NCBI GenBank assembly: GCA_037576195.1
Contig: CM075102.1
Coordinates: forward strand, 15,310,745 to 15,374,744
DNA from: Phytoseiulus persimilis
Taxonomy: Eukaryota > Arthropoda > Arachnida > Mesostigmata > Phytoseiidae
DNA: 64,000 bases
Direction of reading: 5' to 3'
Below are positions 21,952 through 32,290 of this stretch, in pieces. The notes below the pieces were generated by a model that did no database searches, was not told the DNA's origin, and worked only from the letters and a program-made list of their open reading frames with translations. Every line of letters begins with the position of its first letter. Position 1 is the first letter of the stretch. Position numbers and translations under genes: made by a program.

Positions 21952-21987
21952 CTGTGGTGCTGTGGTGCCCTCGGTGGTGCTGTGGTA
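21952..21987. repeat. Imperfect tandem repeat GGTGGTGCTGTGGT
   Basis: Two near-identical 17-bp units rich in GGT and TGG. Confidence 0.8.
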
Positions 21988-22293
21988 CGCGCTGCAAACC
22001 CGAATGATACTGGGACGCTCATTGTTGTGATACTTTCGCGGCATTGTGAAGGGTTATGATGCAGCTGAGGGGAAAGCTTCGCCGGTCGGATGGTTGGCGG
22101 GTCGGTTGGTCGGTCAGACTGCTCCAACGAGTGGAGTGAAGGATCGACTGATCGAATTGGGAAGATGGCTAATGACGTCGATACTCGCTGTACTTGACTC
22201 GACTCGACCGACTGACTCGATGTATGTGCCCAATAACCAAGAAAGGAGTGTTCGGTCTCGTTCTTCCGGGGCTCGCTCTCCCTGCGTGCGAGA

Positions 22294-23046
22294 ATGCGTC
22301 GGTTGCTGCACGGTCGGTCGCTCAGTGTTGGTGCTGTTCGCCTGTCGGCCTATTCCGTACTTCGCCACGCAAACAGAGCGGGCACAGGAGTCGGCGGACT
22401 CCGCTCTCAAAGAACAGGTTCGGATGGAAGGAGCATACAACTTCGGACGATACGTTTTGTCGATCATCGACTCTGGCTGTCGTCGCCCTCGTACTCACAG
22501 TTGTTGGTACTGTGTTGCTCTGCGCCCTTTCGTGCTCTGCCGTCCTTGAGCCGTCCTTTTCAGGAGGACAGCTACTCTGAATCTCTCACAGGGCCTCTCC
22601 GGGTAAGCTGTCCAGATACAGTGCTACGGTGGGGCTCGTGTCGTCCGAGCCGGGAACTAGTGGGAGAAGAAAGGAACGCAGTAGAGTTCGCGAAGTTGGG
22701 TGGACACAGGAACCAACAGACGCAGCTGCAACGAGAAAACTACCCCGGCGAACGAAAGGAATGGCAAGAAAAAAAGGAAACAAGCTTCAAGAGAATGACT
22801 GGCTTCGCAGTCCCTTCGTGCGAGTGTCCTGTTGCTCAGCCATCAACACGGGAGATCACGTCCGCCCGGTTGCAAGCGGCCAGGCGTCCGCCGAGTCAGG
22901 CGGAACCTAAGGACGGAGTGGAGAATAGGCAGGGCCCCGGCATTTTACAGTGCCTCCGGTGGAGGGCGAAAAGTTGCGTCCAACTAATCCGCCTTCGAAC
23001 GGAGAGGCACAAGAGTTCAATGGGGAGCAGGGGAGGACAGGAATAG
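22294..23046 (+). CDS. Unknown 250-aa frame
   Basis: The ATG at 22294 has A at -3. The first 100 codons look compositional. The last 140 codons have 31/26/14 and a charged, Gln-rich composition (NQQTQLQREN, then GERKEWQEKKE). A GTAAGC donor-like site at 22600 falls in the middle, with CTCTCACAG at 22591 before it, so the second half may be a separate exon. In another frame 22468-22560 encodes a strongly hydrophobic helix (LAVVALVLTVVGTVLLCAL) that would extend the YVLSII end of frame 22046-22549. The family is unknown. Confidence 0.4.
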   Translation: MRRLLHGRSLSVGAVRLSAYSVLRHANRAGTGVGGLRSQRTGSDGRSIQLRTIRFVDHRLWLSSPSYSQLLVLCCSAPFRALPSLSRPFQEDSYSESLTGPLRVSCPDTVLRWGSCRPSRELVGEERNAVEFAKLGGHRNQQTQLQRENYPGERKEWQEKKETSFKRMTGFAVPSCECPVAQPSTREITSARLQAARRPPSQAEPKDGVENRQGPGILQCLRWRAKSCVQLIRLRTERHKSSMGSRGGQE

Positions 23047-23312
23047 GCAGCTGGCGAAGAATGGTCATGTGGGCGGCATCGCGGACAGGAGGCGCCTATA
23101 TCACGTCTATCAGGACCGCAATTCTTGCTTCGTTTGTCTGTGGCCGCGAGTTGCTTCACGGCGGAGACTCGACGGCGGCGAGAACAGCGCAGTGCATCAT
23201 AAGGCCGACGGCGGCAGCCTACGTCGTCGTTGTTGTAGCCGTCCCCGTAGTGTTGTCGTGTTCCCGCTAATGTACGCCATTAATTGTATGAAATAATACG
23301 TCGTCACACTTC

Positions 23313-23613
23313 CAAGCGAGCTGAGCAAACCAGCCGTCCTGCCGCCATTCAGCCATCCAGGCATGCGACCCTCCCACCCACAACACTCTTGGGAGAATCC
23401 CAACAAACAAACAGACAGACCACGGAGACTGGGAACCAACAAATAACAGAGATGCCTCCACGACCGGAACCGAGCCCAGTCGTTGGAAGGGAAGGCGGCG
23501 GCACAGGACAGTCCTTGCAGGCACTGCGACAGCTACGAGGAGAAGCGAGCGAGAGTGTGGGGCCTGACGCCGCCACAGCGGTGCAGTGCCGAGGGAAGAA
23601 TAAGCGTAAATAA
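23313..23613 (+). CDS. Unknown 3'-terminal exon with poly(A) signal
   Basis: It opens after an ACTTCCAAG acceptor-like site at 23312 and runs 99 codons to TAA. Counts over the full frame from 23284 are 30/28/8, a very low T1. It is rich in Gln, Thr, Pro and Gly with no hydrophobic segment, as in a disordered tail. AATAAA begins 5 nt after the stop. The upstream exon was not located. Confidence 0.4.
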
Positions 23614-23617
23614 CAGC

Positions 23618-23623
23618 AATAAA
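23618..23623 (+). terminator. Poly(A) signal AATAAA
   Basis: Canonical hexamer 5 nt downstream of the stop at 23611-23613. Confidence 0.45.
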
Positions 23624-23907
23624 GCTGCGAGTCGCTTTCATATGTCTTTCTCCCTGTCGGTCGGTCGCTCTGCCTTTCTGCTCGTCCGTACGTCTTCGGT
23701 AGAGGAGTGGGCGAGCGCACGAGCAAACCGCCCGATGTGCGGTGCCCCCAGCCTCGCATTCAGCGCACCTCAACGCCGCTCCGCCGCGGAGACTGCAAGC
23801 ACTTTCGGCTCGCACTCGCGAGCGTCCTCCTGCCAGTGTCTTCTTGCTTGCTGCTCACGACCAGAAGTCAGGTGGTTGAGAGGAGGCCGGAAACGAGGAA
23901 AGTGAGC

Positions 23908-23932
23908 GGGGGGGGGGGGGGGGGGGGGGGGG
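23908..23932. repeat. G25 homopolymer
   Basis: Twenty-five consecutive G on the plus strand. It would be prone to G-quadruplex formation and to length error. Confidence 0.95.
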
Positions 23933-25173
23933 AGAGGATGCACGCGTACCACGCCGCCCTGGAAGAGCTCCGTAAAGTGAAGTCCACATGTACGACCGGG
24001 AAAGCATGCAAGGCAACGGAGGACAGCAAAAGAGGAAGCGCAATCTAAATGCAAAAGAGATCCGCGTGCTTCTGTTCTTTCTAACAGGCAGCAGCGATCA
24101 CGGCGGCCACCGCGTGGCGGGAAAGCAGGAAGGGCGGAACGAGAGAGGATGAGCAAGTGTGTATGATGATGAGGAAAAGGCAGAGCTAAAGGAATTGAAG
24201 GCAAGCAGGAGAGACTAAATGAGGCAGAGGCAGCGGGAACGCAGCAGAAAGGGGAAAACGCCGACGTCGAAGACGATCACGGCAGAGAAAGCAATTCCTC
24301 CAATTAGAAGCTTTTTGCTCCACCAACTTCATTCATTTTCTCTCGCTATCCCCCCCCCCTCGACAACTTTTCCCGTTCCTCCGCCGGCTCCGGTTCGGAC
24401 GAGCTTATTGTCCTCGTTTGCGTCGCGTCTAGGACCCCAAGGTTGTTGGGTCGTCACAAGACACACATGATCGATGTTTAGCCTCAACAATCTCAACGTT
24501 TCGCTTCTTCCCCGTTTATCCGCACCCTGGCGCGCTAAACTCATGGTTCGATGAGGAGAGATATTGTTGTCTGTGCCAAGCTCAGAACTGATAGTAGGGG
24601 TGGTTCGGGCGACAAGGCGATGCCTTGGAAGCCGTTTCCTGTCAGAGTGTGCCCGAACGCGTGCTTGTAAATGAACTAATAGTTAGACACTCATTCACTC
24701 ACCCACTCCCACTTGGGAATAACGACTTTCAAAATCAACCAAGCCAGACACCGACCGGCGGATGGGACTCGGATACCTCGCGGGACGGCAGCGAACCGCG
24801 CTGAGCTCCTGAGGGTTGGGGACGAGTGGGCGGCCAGGCAGTGTTTTGCCTACGAACTCTTTCGGGACGTGCCATTTCGTTTCGATGGGGTCTGTTCCCC
24901 TAATTAGGATATCGTTCACCTCCCTATCTGCCTGCCGGCCTGCCCATGCATTCAACCATCCACGCCACCGGGTCCTAACCACCACGCAAGAGACCCGAAT
25001 CAACCCCTTCCTTCCTGAGCTCGATGTCGCGGGTCGGGTTTTTTTTCAGAATACGATGTCGCTCTTCGGTCGCGCGGCAAGTCAAGCCTTTCAAGTTTCT
25101 CTCTGGGCTCGTCGAGACGGTCGTCTTCCGTTACGGCTGCGAAAAGGGGAGGGGATGCTGGATGGGTGTTTCG

Positions 25174-25196
25174 CCCCCCCCCCCCCCCCCCCCCCC
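25174..25196. repeat. C23 homopolymer
   Basis: Twenty-three consecutive C (G23 on the minus strand), 1.3 kb from the G25 tract and in opposite orientation. A C10 run lies between them at 24350-24359. Confidence 0.95.
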
Positions 25197-25322
25197 ATTT
25201 CTCTATTCATTCTTCGAGTAGTGCACTATTTCTTCTTTCTCAATGGCGACCCCTTCCATTCAAAAGAACGATACTATTAGGGTTTCGGAGAAGAGGAAGA
25301 ATCGCTGATAGAAACGAAATAT

Positions 25323-25634
25323 TTATTCAAGAAACCGTTGTCCTCGCTCTTCAATGATTAATCTTGCGCATTTGGAGCTGTTCCCACCTCGAGCAGAGAG
25401 CTCAGCGACTTCTCCCGCGGTCCCCGAGATGATCGCAACGGGTTCGCTTGATACGGAGTCGACTACCGCGGAGCGATCTCCCAGTGTTTGAGTTTTTCGT
25501 TTCTCCGTTTCCTCTCGATGACCGACTCGACGGATGGCTTCTTCATTCGTTGGTCTGCGCGTCACCCGCTCGCCCGCCCATCCGCCCGCCGCTTCATGAT
25601 GGTTAGAGCTTTGTCTATATATCATCCGGTCCAT
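25323..25634 (-). CDS. Unknown 103-aa hydrophilic protein
   Basis: ATG is at 25634 and first positions are 42/25/12, among the strongest in the window. The first half is basic and polar (RRPTNEEAIRRVGHREETEKRK). The second half has a hydrophobic patch (PVAIISGTAGEVAEL). The stop TAA overlaps an AATAAA. There is no signal peptide or known motif. It could be a complete small gene or a last exon starting inside this frame. Confidence 0.5.
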   Translation of the reverse strand: MDRMIYRQSSNHHEAAGGWAGERVTRRPTNEEAIRRVGHREETEKRKTQTLGDRSAVVDSVSSEPVAIISGTAGEVAELSARGGNSSKCARLIIEERGQRFLE

Positions 25635-26664
25635 CGGTCATGCTACTTGACGCCTTGATTAAACCGTCCCTCCTACGCCAGCTTCCTCGGCTTTTCCCTC
25701 TCGGTCTCTCGTTTACTCTGTTTCAGTCACGTGGGTGCGATTACGGTCATCTCTGTCATGCCTCAACTTCATCCACCGTGACCTTCTTCTCATAATCTAC
25801 TCCCCATAGCTTGCTGTCCCGACGGCCCTCTTTCCCCGTTGTCCGATCTTCAGCTTCTTCTCTACCCTTGACCGTCGTCGTTTCTGTCGTCGCGTTGCAT
25901 CCCTCTCAGCTGTGCGATACTGCGCTGTACTCGGGGGATACGGGAACGCGCGAGCAAGAGAAAGTCAGACACGATTCTTGCGCCAGAGAGTAATGTGTTT
26001 AGAATTATTCCTGGACCGCCGCTCATCTTGCTCTCATTTCGTTTGGTCGGACATCGGAACGGTCTGGGACTGCGCCCGACCGTTGCGGGCTCAAGCGCTC
26101 AGAGACGACACCGGGCGAAATGGAAATAAAAATGTTAATTTCTTCATCATTTCACCACCCGGGCTGGTCCTGGTCCCGCCTCCGCTCACCCTCCAGCAAT
26201 GGGCCGGTCAGTCGTGCGAGTGCAAGACCCGGAACCCTAGCTCCGGAGCCCCAGACGGGCATACGAGTGAACTGGCGAGCAAATGGAGAATCGAGAATCT
26301 GTCTCTTGATGATGATTACTATCGCGGTGGTAAATCCGAGTGAGTCGTTTTTCCCAACGGTCTCTGCTCCGTCCACCAAACTGAATGACGCAATCGTCTC
26401 TCACTTCCAAGCTTCTCTGTCCACCCGTCTTCGGTTCCCGCCAGCCCTCCGACTGTGTTGCGAAACCCAACCTCAGGAGTTCTTCAAGTGCCGGCTTGGT
26501 GGAATATATCGTTGGTGAGCGACGGGTTGGAACGCTCGGTTTGAGCGCTGTAGGTCCGTCTGGAATACTCCATCTTGTCGTCATGATGGAATGGATCCAT
26601 CGCACTGTCTCGTCTGTTGGCTTGGCGCTGGACGTGGTTGCTCCTCCGCTTTCTGAAGCCTCGT

Positions 26665-26874
26665 AAAGCCCTCGATACACAACTAGATGTGGCGATCATC
26701 ACGAGTGGGGTGAGAGAAGACGACGACGAGTTTTTTGATACGAGGCCGATCAATCTCGCAAAAGAGCTAAAAGTCGACTCTTTCGGTTTGCTGGCTTCTC
26801 CCCGCCGGTTCTCCTACCCCATCCTCGACTCGCTAGTCCGGGTTGTCGAGTATGGAATGAGACTGAAAGAGTAA
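26665..26874 (+). CDS. Unknown exon, about 69 codons
   Basis: First positions are 37/24/16. The peptide has a globular look: hydrophobic LDVAIIT, then an acidic REDDDEFFD, then LAKELKVDSFGLLA. It ends in TAA at 26872. There is no ATG at the 5' edge, so it is probably an internal or terminal exon. A GGGTGAGAG site at 26710 could end an alternative exon. Confidence 0.4.
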   Translation, partial: KALDTQLDVAIITSGVREDDDEFFDTRPINLAKELKVDSFGLLASPRRFSYPILDSLVRVVEYGMRLKE

Positions 26875-26919
26875 AGATAGAGTCGGAAGAGGTGATTGAG
26901 AACTCTGGTGAAATTATTC

Positions 26920-27090
26920 ATGCGCGGACAGACCGAGGAATATCTCCGTTTTTGTGAATCTGGGCCTTTCGAGAGAAAAACGAAACCGGTGGAAAAAATC
27001 TCGGTCCAGGAGAATGAACTGTATGAGAGCTCCAGGAGTTGGGCTCGCTCCTTGATTGCGAGGGCGATCCAACAGGGCAGCCAGGGTTGA
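26920..27090 (+). CDS. Unknown 56-aa frame downstream, same frame as 26665-26874
   Basis: ATG is at 26920. The frame from 26896 gives 28/30/22. It is polar and Glu/Arg/Ser rich (ENELYESSRSWARSLIARAI). Only 45 nt with three stops separate it from the preceding frame, with no good GT/AG pair, so the relation of the two is unclear. A 130-codon minus frame over 26914-27306 competes. Confidence 0.25.
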   Translation: MRGQTEEYLRFCESGPFERKTKPVEKISVQENELYESSRSWARSLIARAIQQGSQG

Positions 27091-27175
27091 TGGATGGATT
27101 GAAGGAGAGAACGAAAGAGGGTGAGAATCCTGGCAGGCCGTATGAACGAAATCAGGGCATTCCGCTTGTAGAGCG

Positions 27176-27426
27176 ATGATATCCAGACCGCTGAAACACG
27201 ATCTTGACCTGTTAGCTTCCACGGAGAATCTGGATAGTTTGATTCGCGATCCGGAGAGCGAAACTTCCGCGGCGAAACCTAAGGAGGAGTCTACTCGGAG
27301 GGTCACCGGGGTATCAGGGAAGAGGTGGGAGACGAGTTCCTCGCACTTCTGCGCAGGTCTGAGCAGGAGCTCATCTCCTTTCTCGGGGCCGACTCTCTCG
27401 CGGTCGCTGATAGAGTGGTTCAGAGT
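27176..27426 (+). CDS. Coding-like block changing frame at a G4 run
   Basis: From the ATG at 27176 the first 45 codons give 31/33/13 (MISRPLKHDLDLL, then acidic and Ser rich). At the G run 27308-27311 the strong signal moves to another frame, where 42 codons give G1 near 48 (EEVGDEFLALLRRSEQELI) up to TGA at 27424. Adding one G would join both into a single frame. Alternatively an intron that I cannot see separates two exons. Confidence 0.3.
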
Positions 27427-27728
27427 TGAATCGTGCCATCATCATCTCAATCGTCCGAGTCGTCATCGCCATCTCAGGCCGCGGTATCGTCTCAGTTTTC
27501 CTCTTCCTTCAAGCCTGGCTCACAATCTTCTCCTCGGTCTCCTTGTCGAATGCGTCTGAGGGCCGTGGAACTCCAACTCTTTTCCCGGAGAAGGAGAAGA
27601 GAGCAAACTCTTTAGATCTCATCTTCTTTTGTTCAATTGCTTTTATTCTCTCCCTTTCGTTTGCAGTTTTTTTCTTTCGCTCTGTTCTGTCCCGGTCTGT
27701 TCGCTCGCTCGTCAGTCGATCTATCGGT

Positions 27729-27773
27729 TGGTCGGTCGGTCCGTCTCTCGTACGGTTGCTCGCTCGCTCGCTC
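27729..27773. repeat. GGTC and GCTC simple repeats
   Basis: A (GGTC)3 block, then (GCTC)4 ending in CGATCGAT. Confidence 0.9.
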
Positions 27774-28182
27774 GATCGATGAGATCGCTTAGGGCTCGAA
27801 CGGGAAATGCGAAGAAGCGAGCGGGCGAAAACGGCAAAAAGAAAACGACAGGCAGGAAGAGCACCAGTCGGGGGTTCACGGAGGAATCTGGGAAGGAACG
27901 AGGACGCGGACTCATATGAGATAAACAAGCGTCGAGCAAGAATTAGGAGCCGCTCCAGATGATGCCTCCGGGCATCGATGGGATCGAGACAGAAATCAGG
28001 GGTCCACCTTGAAAACAAGGAACGTCAGCACGGATTCTCTACGACTCCGTCGGCCGATCGTCGAAATTGATGATCCATGGCCATGAATAAATACGCTGCT
28101 CGGGATAAGTCTGATGTGCAGTCAATCAATAAGTCTGTCGGTCTTTCAACCTGTTCCGCATCGGGACCATCCTAATGGAAGG

Positions 28183-28470
28183 ATGAAAGGGGAGGAAAAT
28201 TCGTTCAATATACTTTGTCATAAGCATCATCGACAACAACAGCGACGACTAAGAGAGTTTCGAGATGGGAGGACGACGAAAAGCAGGAGTGAAGCAGGAG
28301 AATGGGACGGAAAAGAGGAGCCAGGTAATAAGACGAAGGAGGAGGTACAGCTACACGAGGGGAGCGACGGCCTCGAGGTGCTTAAACAGCGCCACGCGGG
28401 CATGACAAAACCGTTGTGCAAGACGTCTTCTGTTGTTGTTGATGGTCCTGTTGTGCTCCCCCGAAGATGA
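28183..28470 (+). CDS. Unknown 95-aa Lys/Glu-rich protein
   Basis: The ATG at 28183 has A at -3. First positions are 39/26/10, strong. A His/Gln/Arg cluster (HKHHRQQQRR) comes first, then a long charged segment (EWDGKEEPGNKTKEEVQL), and a Val-rich end. It looks like a disordered nuclear-type protein. A CCAG|GTAATA donor-like site at 28323 could end the exon early. The frame 28502-28915 follows on the same strand. Confidence 0.45.
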   Translation: MKGEENSFNILCHKHHRQQQRRLREFRDGRTTKSRSEAGEWDGKEEPGNKTKEEVQLHEGSDGLEVLKQRHAGMTKPLCKTSSVVVDGPVVLPRR

Positions 28471-28501
28471 CGGCAGCCACGACGACGTCAACAACAACTG
28501 A

Positions 28502-28915
28502 ATGTCTGATGGATATTTCAGCTGTTGCTCCGATGCGAGCACCGCGCGAGGCGCCGTCGACGTCGAAGATCCTTGCATTCGATCAGTGATTGGGTTAGTC
28601 TGCAAAAAGCAAGACATCCAGCTTGCTAACCTTGCTGGCTTTCGATGTACGAGGCTCCGCGCACTCTGCCTCGTACGACTCCGAGGTGTTGCCTGGTTGG
28701 CTGGAGTCCAACATGAAGCCTTCTCCCGAGACGAGCAGCTAGCGATGGCGCATCATCTTACCATCGATTTCTCCGCTTGCTCGCTCGGATCGCTGGCTTG
28801 GTGGGTGCCCAGCCGCTCGTTCGACCGTTCGCCCCGGCCAGGCCGTGGCAACAGCGGAATTTCTTCCACAGATGAAGGATCAGCTTCCTCCTTGCCTCGC
28901 TCGGTGTCGAAGTAA
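28502..28915 (+). CDS. Unknown 137-aa frame
   Basis: The ATG at 28502 opens 137 codons with 34/15/26. The high T1 weakens the case. Residues 1-40 are Asp and Cys containing (SDGYFSCCSD, VDVEDPC), and the middle is Leu/Arg/Val rich. It ends in a Ser-rich tail. It lies 31 nt after the previous stop in a different frame, so the two could be exons of one gene. Confidence 0.3.
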   Translation: MSDGYFSCCSDASTARGAVDVEDPCIRSVIGLVCKKQDIQLANLAGFRCTRLRALCLVRLRGVAWLAGVQHEAFSRDEQLAMAHHLTIDFSACSLGSLAWWVPSRSFDRSPRPGRGNSGISSTDEGSASSLPRSVSK

Positions 28916-29380
28916 CGATGAACTCTGGCTGAAGTGAGTTAGCGAGCGGGCGGGCGGGCGCAAAGGACCACCAGAGAGGGAGAGCGCTTGATAATAGCCG
29001 AGGTTTCGCGTGAGTGCCAGCCGTGGATCGGTGCGGGCAACGCCGGCGATGCGCTGGTGGCACTGGATGGCAGCGAACGGGTGAAATATGAAAATGTCTC
29101 TTCACTCACTCAGAGCGAAAAAGAATGAATAGTGCGGGAAACGCTCACCCCACTGCCAGCCGGCCGGCCCGCCCGCGGGTCTCTTCTGCCAAATGCGCTT
29201 TGTCCTTAATGTGGCCCAGATTTATGTGATGTTCTTTTTCACCTTATCTGACTGAGTAGAAGAGGGGGAGGCGGACGAGGGAGTGAATGAGTGCATTTTT
29301 GTTTTAGCTCATAGAACCATCCATTCACACACCTCTCACACTGAGTTTCCCCCCTCCCCGCCACTGTCCGACCGCCCGCT

Positions 29381-29395
29381 CATTCATTCATTCAT
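29381..29395. repeat. (CATT) repeat
   Basis: Close to four CATT units immediately 3' (minus strand) of the stop of the 29388-29606 frame. Confidence 0.9.
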
Positions 29396-29606
29396 TATTC
29401 CTTTCCGCTCTCCGTCTCCGTGTGATCTGCTCCTCGTTTGATTCGAAACCGAGCCATGGGTTCTGGGTTCCTGTTTTCTCTTCCAAGTCCATAAAATCCC
29501 CAATCGCGTCGCGTCCACTGCGATGGTCTGCCACCCTGAAGCGATGCGCGGCGAACGCTTCTGCGCTAATTCGCTCGCTAAAAGAAACGGGAACACGCTT
29601 TTGCAC
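29388..29606 (-). CDS. Unknown terminal exon, 72 codons
   Basis: First positions are 38/28/14. It is acidic in the middle (DFMDLEEKTG) and basic near the end (ITRRRRAERNNE), with stop TGA inside the CATT repeat. It has no ATG and opens close to a CTTGTAG acceptor-like site near 29620, so a 3'-terminal exon is likely. The S-rich 159-codon plus frame over it looks like a shadow. Confidence 0.4.
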   Translation of the reverse strand: MQKRVPVSFSERISAEAFAAHRFRVADHRSGRDAIGDFMDLEEKTGTQNPWLGFESNEEQITRRRRAERNNE

Positions 29607-29928
29607 ATATACTACAAGACCCTACTCTGAAATTCCGTTTCGGTACTCGGCAAGTAGTCGCAAACGGCTGCCACGGCGGCGCCTGAAGGGAAATAACCGG
29701 ATGGGAACGTTTTTCCCTCAATCTTCCTCCGCTGTCGACCGAGGCCCTTACCCCGACCTCAGACCTCCCTCGCGCGCTGTACGTCTTTGCCGAAATCCTC
29801 TCTACGTTGGTTTGAGTATGTTCCGTCGCAGGTACCGACGGCTTCGGTACCGTGAATTATTCTGCTCTCTTAGCACCACGCTGACTAAAACCGAAACCTG
29901 AGGAAGGGATGATGAATGATGGATCACG

Positions 29929-30153
29929 GTGACCATAGTGCCGGATGAATTGATGCTCCAGAGGTGGATCGATGCGCCAGGTAACCCGGATCGAGGTGAA
30001 CGAAACTGCGGAGATGACACGTGGCAGTGGGGGAACAGGGGGCGTGTTGCGAAAAGGACTCCTGCCGCACCGAGAGGAATCGGCATGAAAGGACTTGAAA
30101 GAGAATCTTTGATTCGACAGCCCACATTCATATTCCATCCCTCTCCGTCCGAG
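29929..30153 (+). CDS. Unknown exon, 75 codons, with donor
   Basis: First positions are 38/24/14. The peptide is mixed and Trp-containing (ELMLQRWIDAPGNPDRGE). A GAG|GTATGA donor follows at 30154. No upstream ATG is in frame except an internal one at 29953. The minus frames over it (142 and 166 codons) are S/P/R rich, as shadows are. Confidence 0.4.
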
Positions 30154-31176
30154 GTATGACAAGTCTCCTGTTGCTCCGGGAAAGCTGAGGGAGACTCGAA
30201 CGGAAGTCGTCGGCGGAGGGGCGGGGGCAATAGGGAATAACGAACGAACAGAGGAACAGGAGAACGAACGTAGCGGCGGTGGCAGCAGCAGGCAGGTCTT
30301 GTTGTAGAAAGGGAATAGATGATCAGTAATTCTATCCTGAAGGCGGGGATTTCTCATCCAATTCGAGCAGAGCTTATCTAAAAGGTATCTCGTATCTGGC
30401 CTCTCACTCTACCTATATGAGTCCTAGCTGTATTCTTCTCTATCACATGCTTACTTACCTGTCGGTCGACTCACTCCCTGGGCTTGCAGTGAATCATCGG
30501 CCTCGGTGTGTGCAAGGTGCACCGAGCTCAAAGAGCGTTTGATGGTCATGGTTGCGGAGAGAACCCTCTTCATATTTTTTCCCTCCTCTTTCCGGACCCT
30601 GCACGGTCCCACTTTTGATAGCCTATGGCCCAGTCGTCATCATTATAGTCTCCATCGTCGTCGTCTTCGTCGTCGCTGCTGTCGTCATAATCATCGTTGT
30701 CATGATGCAGTTGTTGTTACTACTGCGGGCTAATGGTCCATCAAGCTCGTTCGTGGGCGTCGTCTACTTTATTTTTTTCTCGCTGTTCTCCATCTCCTTC
30801 CAAGAAAAGAGTTCGTCTGCTAGGTATACCTCTGCTGTCGTTGCCAGCTGCAGCTCCTGGAGATGCTCGCGCTATTATCGTGGTTATTACAACACCTAAT
30901 GTCGCCATTACTATTAGCGATAGGTAATTCATTCATATTCTGGCTTGCACCGCGTCGTCCCCAGCAGGGTCCCCTGGCCCCTCATGGATCTTTGAGTTCT
31001 TTAAGCTCCTAACAACCTCTCGATTCCTGAACTCTTCCTCTCTGTGAGAATTTGGGATGCTTTTCCTCGTTGAAGAATACAGCGGTTTGACGTTTTCGAT
31101 TTTTTGTTGCAGGTGTCCGATGAGGTTATAGTGCAACTCGGAGCGGCGGTAGTCGAGGCTCCGCGTCGTTGAGGCA

Positions 31177-31288
31177 ATGCAGACCCTCTTCGGCTGTAGC
31201 GCAGCAAGCCTCCGGCTTTTTGCTGCTGTGATCTTCATCATTTCGCTTCAAACATCGACTTCGAATGCTGAAGGAATCAAAAAAAGAG
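31177..31288 (+). CDS. First coding exon of a secreted protein (signal peptide)
   Basis: A strong acceptor (ATTTTTTGTTGCAG) ends at 31112, then 64 nt of leader, then ATG. The 37 codons encode a classic signal peptide: a short N-region, the core LFAAVIFIISL, and a cleavage site after SNA. An AG|GTGAGT donor follows at 31289, phase 1. So this reads as 5'UTR intron, signal-peptide exon, intron. The mature protein lies downstream, but I could not identify its exons. Confidence 0.45.
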
Positions 31289-32101
31289 GTGAGTCTTGCT
31301 ATTCCTTCCCAGGTCCACGATACGCCCCAATGATATTCCGCGTCCTGCGTCGAGCGTGACATGCCATGTCCCCTGAGTACCCCGAGTAAAATCATTACAA
31401 TCAACGCCCGAATTTCGCTGGGTAATGCCGTATAATAACCGACTGCAAAATAGAAGAAGAACGAGAAGGGGTAAGGGGATTACCAGCCCGCCATGAATAC
31501 AGCGAGCCAACAAGCAAACCGGCGGTGACGTGGACTGTTGTTCGTTCACGTATTCACGGGTCCGATCTATTTTGCCGTTGCATAAATGAATCCGAGGCTA
31601 AATGAAAAAACCCTACGTGCCGCCGGTACCCAATCTGACCGGCTGCACCACGAGTGGAGGAAGAGCGCTTTGGTTACCGAACCAGAAACAACGTTGGAAA
31701 ACATGCACGCCTCGCCGGGAAGAGGACATAACGAACTCCTGCACCCTCCTCGCTCTCCTCCCTGGGCCATGGAACGTTGCTCAAACGTGGAGAGGAGGGG
31801 AGGCGGGCATGGTTTGTTATATATGGCTTGCATGAGCTCTATTTATTTACTTTCGGGTTCGCCGTTACCGATCCTGTAGATGCCCCTGTTTAGCAGAGCC
31901 CATCCTGCTCTATTGGCTCTGGTCTCCGTACGTCGGGATCTGCAGCCCAGCGGAGAAAAAAAAACGGAGGGAACGAGAAGGCAAAAATCACTTCTATTTA
32001 TATTTATAAGGCTAAGACCCTGGCCACGATAAGAGTTGAGCTTTGGGCCGGTGGTTCCCGCTGCTGCTGCCGCCGCGATGGAGGCGGTGGCGGCCTAAGG
32101 G

Positions 32102-32290
32102 ATGGATGTTGACGAGCTGTTACTCCTCCGCCGCAGCCATCGGGACCAGCGGATGGAACACCAGATCCAGCTCAGTCAGAAGGAGGGAGCAAAAAACAAG
32201 GAGGAGGAAAGCTCAACGAATCTCGTTCTGCGGCGCTGTCTCCGAGCCTTCCGAGCAGTCGACCTGCACCGAGCAAGCACAACTCGTTAG
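32102..32290 (+). CDS. Unknown 62-aa helical protein candidate
   Basis: The ATG has G at -3 and G at +4. First positions are 29/24/6, the lowest T1 seen. Nearly the whole peptide is Leu/Arg/Glu/Gln/Lys (DELLLLRRSHRDQRMEHQIQ), as in an amphipathic or coiled-coil helix, to TAG at 32288. It could be an independent small ORF or an exon downstream of the signal-peptide exon. Confidence 0.3.
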   Translation: MDVDELLLLRRSHRDQRMEHQIQLSQKEGAKNKEEESSTNLVLRRCLRAFRAVDLHRASTTR

